This document shows positions 43,970-52,200 of a DNA stretch of 64,000 bases, one piece after another. A program made the translations under genes and the position numbers. The notes beneath the pieces are model-generated. The model worked only from the letters and a program-made list of their open reading frames with translations, searched no databases and was not told where the DNA came from. Source of the DNA: Ruminococcus sp. (GTDB taxonomy: Bacteria; Bacillota_A; Clostridia; Oscillospirales; Ruminococcaceae); NCBI RefSeq assembly GCF_016283395.1, contig NZ_JAEEMU010000032.1, positions 257,226-321,225 of the forward strand, in the 5' to 3' direction. How positions within the stretch are numbered: the stretch's first letter is position 1; each line of letters begins with the position of its first letter.

Positions 43970-45030
43970 TGGAATTATTGTTATTGGGTGGAACCGGTGC
44001 AATGGGCGTTCCACTTGTAAATATTTTATCCGAACGCAAGGATGTGACCGTATATGTTACATCAAGATCTGAGAAAGAAAGCAAAGGCAATGTCAATTAC
44101 ATAAAAGGAAATGCAAAGGATTACAGTTTTTTTGAATCTCTGCTTAACAAGCACTATGATGCTATTATTGATTTCCTTGTTTATGCTACTGATGAGTTCA
44201 AGAAGAGACTTTCCCTCGTTCTTGAACACACTGATCAGTATTTCTTCTTTAGTTCTGCAAGATGTTACGCTGATAACAAGGGGCTGATTACTGAGGATTC
44301 ACCGAGACTTGTTGATGTCTGCAAAGATGAAGAGTACTTGGCAACAGATGAATATGGTTTGGCAAAGGGGAAAGAAGAAAATATTCTTCGTTCTGGTAAT
44401 TCTAAAAATTGGACTATTATTAGACCGTATATTACTTACAATTCTTATCGTATACAGCTTGGCGTATACGAAAAAGAAAACTGGCTGAAAAGAGCACTTG
44501 AAGGACAGACTGTTGTATTCCCTTCAGATATCGCAGACAGTTTGACATCGTTGACTTATGGACCGGATGTTGCTAAAGTAATATCATTGTTGATAGGAAA
44601 TCAAAAGGCATATGGAAAAACATTTCACATTACAACGGGTGAGACGCATACATGGCGAGAAATATGCGAGTTCTATATTTCTGAAATTGAAAAGATCACA
44701 GGAAAAAAGATAAAAGTGATATACCCAGAGAATTCGGAAGGCCTTCAAAAGGTTTGGAATCCATGGCAGATAAAATATGATCGCTTATTTGACCGAGCAT
44801 TTGACAATTCTAAAATTGAAAGCGTGATCGGTGATTTTGAATTCAAATCAACCTTTGAAGGACTAAGTGAATGTTTGAATCAATTCTTAAAAGCACCGAA
44901 GTGGTTAAATATGAATTGGAAATATGAAGCGTGGTGTGATAAGCAAAGCGGAGAATTCACCCCATTGAGCTCTATATCAGGGAATAGAACAAAACTCACA
45001 TATTTAAAACATCGTATATTGGGAAAATGA
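43969..45030 (+). CDS. NAD-dependent epimerase/dehydratase (extended SDR)
   Basis: A 353-residue Rossmann protein: LLLGGTGAMGVPLVNIL (GxxGxxG), FFFSSARCYADN, and a Y-x3-K in DEYGLAKGKEE, then IIRPYITYNSYR. It resembles atypical SDRs that act on nucleotide sugars. The ATG overlaps the previous stop (TAATG), tying it to the TPP pair. It may reduce or epimerise the product of the TPP enzyme; the actual substrate is unknown. Confidence 0.82.
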   Translation: MELLLLGGTGAMGVPLVNILSERKDVTVYVTSRSEKESKGNVNYIKGNAKDYSFFESLLNKHYDAIIDFLVYATDEFKKRLSLVLEHTDQYFFFSSARCYADNKGLITEDSPRLVDVCKDEEYLATDEYGLAKGKEENILRSGNSKNWTIIRPYITYNSYRIQLGVYEKENWLKRALEGQTVVFPSDIADSLTSLTYGPDVAKVISLLIGNQKAYGKTFHITTGETHTWREICEFYISEIEKITGKKIKVIYPENSEGLQKVWNPWQIKYDRLFDRAFDNSKIESVIGDFEFKSTFEGLSECLNQFLKAPKWLNMNWKYEAWCDKQSGEFTPLSSISGNRTKLTYLKHRILGK

Positions 45031-45180
45031 ACGTTTTTTTATCTGCACAGTATTATATAATATTAATGTTTTAGCGTAGATGTACGTTTTAATGTCAGTA
45101 CTAATGTAAAATACTAACTAAACAAATATTGAAACTTTATAAAGAAATGAGATTATAAGCACATGTAAGGAGATTATATT

Positions 45181-46092
45181 ATGAAAAAAATTTTAGTAAT
45201 CCTCGCAGCGGGAATAGGCTCTCGATATGGCGGAGGAGTAAAACAGCTTGAAGCAGTTGATAACAACGAGCATCTTATAATTGATTATTCAATTCATGAT
45301 GCAATTTCAGCGGGCTTCAATAAGATTGTTTTTATAATAAGACATGATATTGAGACAGAATTCCGTGAGAGAATTGGTGAGAGAATTGAAAAGATTGTCA
45401 AACCTCTTGGAGTGGAAATAGCATATGCTTTTCAAGAAACATCAAATTTACCGGATATTTCTGAAGAATTAGCTGATACTATTTCATCGCGTTCTAAACC
45501 TTGGGGAACAGGTCATGCTGTACTGTGTGCTGCTGAAGCTATAGATGCACCATTTGCTGTTATTAATGCAGATGACTATTATGGAATAGAAGGTTTTAAA
45601 AAAGCATCAGAGTATCTTGAAAATAATCAATACGCTTTAGTAGGATATGTATTGAAAAACACACTTTCTGATAATGGTGGAGTTACAAGAGGCGTATGTA
45701 CTGTTTCTGATGGTAAGCTTGTAGCTATTAACGAAACAAAGAATATTGTAAAAACTGTAAATGGAGCAGAAGCTGACGGAAAGAAATTAGATTTGAATTC
45801 GCTTGTTTCCATGAACTTCTGGTGTTATCCACAGTTGTTTACAGATGTACTTAAAGAGGGGTTCCCGCATTTTCTTGAGGACCTTAAAGATCCTATGAAG
45901 GACGAATACCTTCTTCCAATTATAGCTGATAAAATGCTGAGAGAAGGTGTGGAGTACAGTGTGCTTCCAACTACATCACAGTGGTTTGGCGTTACATATA
46001 AAGAGGATAAACCGAGTGTGATGGAAAGTTTAAGGCAATTATGCAATGCTGGAGTGTATAGGGAAGACTTATATTCTGATTTGGTTATATAA
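45181..46092 (+). CDS. Sugar-phosphate nucleotidyltransferase
   Basis: A 303-residue enzyme with the NTP-transferase signature ILAAGIGSRYGGGVKQLEAV, PWGTGHAVLCAAEAI, FAVINADDYYG (metal-binding D-x-D) and MNFWCYP. This branch (LAAGxGSRYGGxKQ) activates a sugar phosphate with NTP; the sugar is not predictable. AAGGAG precedes ATG 45181. It lies 150 bases after the SDR gene and is the last gene of the capsule cluster, perhaps providing the activated substrate for the TPP/SDR module. Confidence 0.87.
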   Translation: MKKILVILAAGIGSRYGGGVKQLEAVDNNEHLIIDYSIHDAISAGFNKIVFIIRHDIETEFRERIGERIEKIVKPLGVEIAYAFQETSNLPDISEELADTISSRSKPWGTGHAVLCAAEAIDAPFAVINADDYYGIEGFKKASEYLENNQYALVGYVLKNTLSDNGGVTRGVCTVSDGKLVAINETKNIVKTVNGAEADGKKLDLNSLVSMNFWCYPQLFTDVLKEGFPHFLEDLKDPMKDEYLLPIIADKMLREGVEYSVLPTTSQWFGVTYKEDKPSVMESLRQLCNAGVYREDLYSDLVI

Positions 46093-46146
46093 TGAAATAT
46101 TCTATAGTAATTAAAGATTTAAAACACGAAATATGTGTTTAAATGG

Positions 46147-46196
46147 CAGTGCCGCAGAGAGTTTTGAGAATATCATACTCAGGATTCTCTGCACTG
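46147..46196 (+). terminator. Long hairpin at the end of the capsule cluster
   Basis: CAGTGC (46147-46152) pairs with GCACTG (46191-46196). After a CGC bulge, AGAGAGTTTTGAG pairs with CTCAGGATTCTCT. There is no clean T-run (it is followed by TCGACAAAAAA), so it may stabilise the 3' end or terminate weakly. Confidence 0.5.
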
Positions 46197-46322
46197 TCGA
46201 CAAAAAACATATATCCATGAATGTTTTTCTTTGATTTAGGTGCTTGTTCCTTTTTATAAGATGACAAACGAGTAACTGAATTAGGGAAAAACCGTAAATA
46301 TATAGAATGGAGGACGATGAAG

Positions 46323-46517
46323 ATGGCAAGAACCAAAAAAGAAAACCCGAGCGAAGTACGAACCTCTGTAATTCGTCTTCGAGTGAATGAGGAAGAAGAA
46401 AAGAAGTTCAAAGAGAAGGCAGCTGAAGCCGGATGTAGGACGATAAGTCAGTACATCAGGTTAAGGTGTTTAGATGACAATTCTTTTGAGAACGCTTACC
46501 AACAGGGTACAAAATGA
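46323..46517 (+). CDS. Small Arc-like (ribbon-helix-helix) protein, MobC-like
   Basis: A 64-residue protein: SEVRTSVIRLRVNEEEEKKFKEKAAEAGCRTISQYIRLRCLDD. This is the pattern of plasmid mobilization accessory proteins and of small RHH repressors: a beta strand (IRLRVN), then two helices. ATG 46323 is nine bases after GGAGG; ATG 46317 is too close. There is no relaxase next to it, so it is probably a solitary remnant or a chromosomal regulator. Confidence 0.65.
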   Translation: MARTKKENPSEVRTSVIRLRVNEEEEKKFKEKAAEAGCRTISQYIRLRCLDDNSFENAYQQGTK

Positions 46518-46562
46518 AAAATTCCCAGGATGAAATGTGAATTCATTCTGGGAATTTTGTGT
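46518..46562 (+). terminator. Terminator of the RHH gene
   Basis: A 17-bp stem (46518-46534 with 46542-46558; AAAATTCCCAGGATGAA against TTCATTCTGGGAATTTT) with the last bases forming TTTTGTGTTT. It is nearly symmetrical and can serve both strands. Confidence 0.82.
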
Positions 46563-46636
46563 TTGGGATATGCTTTAGTGATTAAAACTGTAACAGTTCA
46601 GCTTGCGAGAACAAACGGTTCAAGTTAAAAACTAAT

Positions 46637-47200
46637 TCAAACACTTTCACGGATATCCTTCTCACATTCCTGCAGTATCTGTTCTTCGTCAGCGCCGTCA
46701 ATATCCAATCCTAAAACCTTGAACATAATACAATCTTTGATACCGTAGAAGTTTTCTGCCAGCGCACGAATGTATCCAAATCCATATTCTTCAGGGAAGA
46801 ACATACCTCCGGCTGTGGTTACATAATAAAGCTTTTTTGCTTTGCATAGTCCAACAGGATAGCCTTTTTCTGTATATTTGAAAGTGATACCTGATACGTT
46901 TATCTGTTCAAAATACTGCTTCAACATTGCAGGGAAAGACAGATCCCAGTACGGTGCAGCTATCACAATAATATCTGCTGCTGCGAACTGTCTGGCAAAA
47001 TCAAACATCGGGTTAGTATAGTCGCCTTCTGACAGGAGCATATCACGTGTCTGTATATATGAATAATCTACAGGCTGAAAAGAAATATCTGACAGAACAA
47101 GTTCAGTGAACGGTTTGTTTATGTTTTGGAGTAATACATTGGCCAGTCTTAGTGTCCTGGAATGACTGGCTCGTACACAGGCGTTTATAAAAAGAATCAT
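46637..47200 (-). CDS. Flavodoxin-fold NAD(P)H oxidoreductase
   Basis: A 187-residue FMN-dependent reductase (NAD(P)H-quinone reductase / AzoR-like): LFINACVRASHSRTLRLAN (phosphate-binding loop), FAAADIIVIAAPYWDLSFPAMLKQYFEQINVSGITFKYTEKGYPVGL, and YYVTTAGGMFFPEEYGFGYIRALAENFYGI. Such enzymes reduce quinones, azo or nitro compounds. Start ATG 47200 follows AGGGGAA. It is monocistronic, and convergent with the RHH gene. A link with the neighbouring dehydrogenase fusion is not evident. Confidence 0.85.
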   Translation of the reverse strand: MILFINACVRASHSRTLRLANVLLQNINKPFTELVLSDISFQPVDYSYIQTRDMLLSEGDYTNPMFDFARQFAAADIIVIAAPYWDLSFPAMLKQYFEQINVSGITFKYTEKGYPVGLCKAKKLYYVTTAGGMFFPEEYGFGYIRALAENFYGIKDCIMFKVLGLDIDGADEEQILQECEKDIRESV

Positions 47201-47405
47201 ATTTCTGTTCCCCTAAAAAATAAATGTGTGTAAAAAAGTCAGGTTTATTCATCTTCGGATAATGCGTTTTTATATTCTTATTATAGCACAAGAGGGAGAG
47301 TTTTACAAGCAATAGAATATACGAAGTTTAACTCCATTCTATTCATTTAGTGACGATTATATAATGATAGGACCATTGTCTAAAGCTGATAGAGTGAGAT
47401 AACAA

Positions 47406-47557
47406 AATGTCATTTTAAATGACATTAAAGAGCGCCGAAGTATTGCCATATTCAACAAACTGCAGTTATTTACAACAAATCTCTTGACATTTAGAATTTC
47501 CTAATATATAATATACTTATTATATTTCAAAATGCCAATGTCACAATTAGTGACATT
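47406..47557 (+). promoter_or_regulatory. Promoter of the HTH-UGD fusion, flanked by two matching palindromes
   Basis: The promoter is TTGACA (47484-47489), 17-base spacer, TATAAT (47507-47512). Two 21-bp palindromes share AATGTCA-N7-TGACATT: one at 47406-47426 (about 78 bases upstream of -10) and one at 47537-47557 (in the 5' leader, 20 bases before the start codon). The -35 region itself contains another TGACATT half site. The centres are 131 bp apart. They are probable operators for the protein's own HTH domain, suited to autoregulation by looping. Confidence 0.72.
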
Positions 47558-47576
47558 GAATATCGGGAGGTTTAAT

Positions 47577-49067
47577 ATGAAGCATTTATCTCTTAAACTC
47601 TTGGCGGAGACAGTTAACAGTAAAAGAAAGGCATTAGGTCTTTCACAGACTGCACTTTCTGAAAAAACAGGTATTAGCCGTACAATGTTTACCAGACTGG
47701 AGCAGGAGAATTTCAGTCCATCAGTTGATCAGCTGCTGTGTCTTTCAGAGGTACTTGATTTCGATTACAGAGACCTCTTTGAAGATGATACTGTTGAGGT
47801 AAAGCCTGTGGAGCGCAAGAAGCTCGCAGTTGCAGGAACAGGATATGTAGGACTTTCTCTTGCAGTTCTTCTTTCACAGCATAATGATGTTACTGCTGTT
47901 GATATCATTCCTGAGAAGGTTGAGAAGTTGAATAACTGGATATCTCCTATACAGGACGACTTCATTGAGCAGTACCTTGCTGAACATGAAGAGCGTAAGC
48001 TTTCTCTTAAGGCTACAACAGACGGCGAAAGTGCATATAAGGACGCAGACTTTATTATCGTTGCTGCTCCTACAAACTATGATCCTAAGACAAACTATTT
48101 TGATTGTTCTGCTGTTGAGGCTGTTCTGGAGCTGATCAAGAAGGTTACAGGCAAAAAGAAGAAAAAGCCGACCGTAGTTATCAAGTCAACTATTCCTGTA
48201 GGCTATACAGCACAGGTTCGTGAGAAGGTTGGCATGGATAATATCATTTTCAGTCCTGAGTTCCTACGTGAATCAAAGGCTCTTTATGATAATCTCTATC
48301 CTTCTCGTATCATAGTTGGTGCGGATGATAAGAATATGGCAGAAGCAGAAGTGTTCGCAAATCTTCTTCAGCAGGGTGCTATCAAGACAAACATATCTGT
48401 TCTCTTCATGGCTACAACTGAAGCTGAAGCAGTAAAGCTTTTCGCTAATACATATCTCGCACTGCGTGTAAGCTATTTTAATGAGCTTGATACATATGCA
48501 GAAGTTAAGGGACTTAAAACACAAAATATCATCAAAGGCATCTGTCTTGATCCTCGTGTAGGTGACTACTATAACAACCCATCGTTTGGTTACGGTGGTT
48601 ACTGCCTGCCAAAGGACACAAAGCAGCTTCTTGCAAACTATCAGAATGTACCGCAGAACATGATGTCTGCAATCGTTGAGTCCAACAGAACCAGAAAGGA
48701 CTTCATTGCAGATCGTGTATTACAGATGGCAGAATATTACAGTTACGGAAGCGATAATGAATATGACAGTAGCAAGGAAAAGAATGTTATAGTTGGCGTA
48801 TATCGTTTGACAATGAAATCAAATTCCGACAACTTCCGACAGAGTTCTATTCAGGGCGTTATGAAGCGTATCAAAGCTAAGGGTGCAAATGTTATCATCT
48901 ATGAGCCAACGCTTGAAAATGGCAGCACATTCTTTGGTTCAACAGTAGTTAATGATCTGAAGAAATTCAAGAAGAAATGTGGCTGCATCATTGCAAACAG
49001 ATATGACAGTGTTCTCGATGATGTTGAAGAAAAGGTTTATACAAGAGATCTGTTCAGAAGAGACTAA
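47577..49067 (+). CDS. XRE-type HTH fused to UDP-glucose 6-dehydrogenase
   Basis: A 496-residue fusion. Residues ~8-62 form a complete XRE HTH ([38 protein letters not shown]). From ~80 the chain is a nucleotide-sugar dehydrogenase: [63 protein letters not shown], and [11 protein letters not shown] with the catalytic C343, then NRTRKDF and the C-terminal UDP-binding part. It would oxidise UDP-glucose to UDP-glucuronate for polysaccharides and probably binds its own promoter. ATG 47577 is six bases after GGGAGG; an upstream ATG would be inside the operator. It stands alone, just past the capsule cluster. Confidence 0.9.
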   Translation: MKHLSLKLLAETVNSKRKALGLSQTALSEKTGISRTMFTRLEQENFSPSVDQLLCLSEVLDFDYRDLFEDDTVEVKPVERKKLAVAGTGYVGLSLAVLLSQHNDVTAVDIIPEKVEKLNNWISPIQDDFIEQYLAEHEERKLSLKATTDGESAYKDADFIIVAAPTNYDPKTNYFDCSAVEAVLELIKKVTGKKKKKPTVVIKSTIPVGYTAQVREKVGMDNIIFSPEFLRESKALYDNLYPSRIIVGADDKNMAEAEVFANLLQQGAIKTNISVLFMATTEAEAVKLFANTYLALRVSYFNELDTYAEVKGLKTQNIIKGICLDPRVGDYYNNPSFGYGGYCLPKDTKQLLANYQNVPQNMMSAIVESNRTRKDFIADRVLQMAEYYSYGSDNEYDSSKEKNVIVGVYRLTMKSNSDNFRQSSIQGVMKRIKAKGANVIIYEPTLENGSTFFGSTVVNDLKKFKKKCGCIIANRYDSVLDDVEEKVYTRDLFRRD

Positions 49068-49083
49068 TAAGAATAAACATATT

Positions 49084-49147
49084 GCCCACATACTGTGTTT
49101 TTCAAATGGCATGGATAATCTGCCGGCGGAGCACATAGTATGTGGGC
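49084..49147 (+). other. Long-range inverted repeat after the HTH-UGD gene
   Basis: GCCCACATACT (49084-49094) pairs perfectly with AGTATGTGGGC (49137-49147), with partial TGTG/CACA pairing inside. The ~42-base loop has a CCGGCGG segment. It may be a structured 3' UTR. No known RNA family was recognised. Confidence 0.4.
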
Positions 49148-49200
49148 ATCATATTGCAAATCGCGTAATATGAAAAACGGATTTCCCGAATAAAAAATGA

Positions 49201-49234
49201 GAGCACTACCATGTGAAGTAGTGCTCCCTTTTTT
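49201..49234 (+). terminator. Terminator of the HTH-UGD gene
   Basis: GAGCACTAC (49201-49209) and GTAGTGCTC (49218-49226), followed by CCTTTTTT. It lies between this gene and the convergent lectin/cohesin-like gene. Confidence 0.88.
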
Positions 49235-49254
49235 ACGAAGAGATCATTCAGTTA

Positions 49255-52200
49255 TCATTCTTCATCTTTCTTTTTATTTTTTACAACAATTATCGCACCT
49301 GCTGCTGTTGCAAGAGCAGCAAGTCCTGTAATTACCTTATATGCAACAGGATAACCTGTCTGAGGTAATGTTCCGTTATCGTCAGGATTTGTTGGTACTG
49401 TGGAAGATGTAGTTGTATCAGAAGTTGAAGTAGTGGTATTTGTAGTTGTGGTCGTTGTTGTTGATGTAGTAGTTGTTGTGGTGGTAGTCGTTGTAGTGGT
49501 TGTTGTTGACGAAGTGGATGTAGTTGTTGTAGTTACGATAGGACCGTTGCCGCTGAGATCATAGCCATAGCCGCTAAAGTCCTTGACATTGCCCTTTGCA
49601 ATAAGCTTGCAGCCGTCGTTTACCTTGATCACTGTATTAGGAGCAATAAGAATATCGATATTTTCAGGGATAGTAACGTCTGCTGTTACTTTGACATTGC
49701 CAAAGAGTGAAAGCTCTGTTTTTTCGCTTGCCTTTACTGCGTCTTCAACAGCTACTCTGATATCAGCATATGCCTTCTTGTTGCTGAGCATAGCAACTGC
49801 AGCTGCATCAATAGTCACACTGTCTATGATTTCGCCGCAGGTATCGCATACCTTTACCGCAAGGCCCTTATTGCCGTTGCTCGGAGCATTTACCAGTATA
49901 TATCCGCCTGTAGAACTGCATTCATGTGCCTCAACGCTGCGAACTTTGTATTCTTCCTTTGTTCCGTCTGAATAAAGGAGACTGATAACGCCTGTTTTGC
50001 CTGCTTCCTTTGCAGTTAGTCTTATAACTGTTCCCTCGGTTATATTGATATAGCCGTCAGTATCAGGAGTTGTACCATTCATATCTGTAAGCTCAAAAGC
50101 ATTATCAGATGCCTTTTTAAGTGATGAAACAGTACCGAACTTCGGAGGTGCTGGGAACTGATCTGCTGCATATACTTTGACTTTTACACTGACATTTTCT
50201 TTTGGCTCTACTGCCATAAACATATCTGTTACAACATCTATTACGCCTGAGAGTCTACCTTGTGATAGTCTTTCGTTTATATACGCTTCAAAGTCAGTAA
50301 CATCTTCTCTTGCAGCACTTGTGTCATAATTGAATATATAATTCTGTCTGAATGTCTCAAATGCACTTCCTGTATTATTTGAAGGACCATTGAATATATC
50401 AACAAGTCTGTTTGAAGCTGCATTTGTCCATATTCTCCTTACAACGCCATTCGGAGCTGTACCGTTATCTGTGTATAAAACTTCGTATGGTATGCTGCCT
50501 GAGCCTGTAAAGCTTACAGATACATTTTTAAGGATATGTTCTGTTGGTAGTTCGCTGAAGCAAGCTTCGTAGAGACTGTAGAATCTTGCAATATTCATCA
50601 TTCTCGGATTAAGTGACAGATAAGCAAGCAGACGCTTCTGATTTGCATCAAATCTTTCTGCATCAATATACTGCTCATATATTGATTTCCAGAGATCTGT
50701 AACATGGAGCTCGATAACCGCTGTTTCGCCTGGCTGTAATTCATCTACAGCTATGCTTGTAATATTGCTGCGGTTCACAAGATTCTGATGCTTTGTAGCA
50801 ATTGCTTCTGTTTCGCCCTTTTTGGTGCGATAAAGAGTTGCATTTGAACCCTGTTCAAATCCTGTGATCTGATTTTCAAGATCGTAGATAGGCTTGTCGG
50901 AAACATTTTTCAGACCTATCTTTATAACATAATCTTTATTGAAATAAGAATACTTCGGAAGCTCAATATACATTTTAAGTGCTGAGCTGGAATAAACATG
51001 AAGCGTATCCTGTGACTTGAATGTGTAATCAAACTGCTTATCTTCGTTTTTGCCGCTGAACAGTGCAGTAAGATCATAATCGCCTTCCTTGTCACCGCGG
51101 ATCTTCCAGTCTGCTGTTTTTATTTCGCAAGGTTCAAGATTGCCCATATCCTGAAGCTCATCGCCCTTGACCAGTGTAAGTCCATCAGGGATGTTGAGCT
51201 TTGCACTGCAATCAGTGAGTGCCTTCTGATCGTTGTTTACAACAATTAGCTGAACGTCGTAGAATTCCTTGAGCCACTTGCTCTTGCCGTAGATTATCAT
51301 GTACATCTCTTCGTCAACTGTTACTTCTTCAACATGGACAAGAGGTACGAAGAATGCATTCAGATCAGGGATAAACGTAGGCTTGTCATTGCTTACAGGA
51401 ATTACTGTATCTTCAACTTTAATAGTACGCTTTGCGCTTACAGGAGTACCTGTAGCTTTATCAACTACTACATACTTATTGATGACAACGCCTGCTGCAT
51501 CAAAATCAGCCTGTATGGAATACTGGAAGCTGTTGAAGTTATCTTCATCTTCAAGATCTATACCTGCTGCCTTGACTTCGTCCTTAGTCATCGGAGTTAC
51601 TTTGAGCTCGCCGTCAATCTTAAGACGTACAGGCTCTGTTGTCGTAGATGTAGTCGATGTTGTTGAAGTTGTAGTAGTGGTCGTTGTTGTAGTTGTGGTA
51701 CTTGTCGGCTCCGGAGCTGTTTCTGTATGCGGTTCTTCCCACTCACAAATGAAGCCCATGTTATTGATATTTGACATCCAGCCTCTGTTCGGATTATCGT
51801 TCCAGCGTCCATTTGAGGTAAATGCCATCATGCAGTCCTCGCCGCCGTCATTATCGGGCTGTCCGCCTGACCAGTTTTTATAATCCATCGGTTCGCCTGT
51901 GATCCATTTGAATACGCGGTCTTCATCGCAGTGTCCACCGATCCACAGATAACTCTTTGAAGGAGCTTTTGCCTGGATAGCTTTGTTTATTTGTTCCTGT
52001 TCCTCAGGTGATGTGATAACAGCAAGATGACCGCCTATCTTCTCGCAGTAAGCCTTTGCATCTTCCCATGTCATACCTGCGTTGAACACCTGATACTTTT
52101 CGGTATATGGAATAGTTGTGGTTGATGTTGTCGAAGTAATTATGTCTGTAGCAATTGTTGTTGTACTTGTAGTAGTTGTCACTGAATCATCAGCAAGCAA

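Noticed and set aside
46323..46517. Evidence for a second mobile element at the capsule end
   Set aside because: Only a lone RHH protein is present, with no relaxase, integrase or repeats nearby, so no element is called.
49395..49530. Short repeated units that could be taken for a CRISPR array or tandem repeat locus
   Set aside because: These are ACN/Thr codon runs (also near 51630-51710 and 52090-52180) encoding Thr-rich linkers in one long reading frame. There are no unique spacers.
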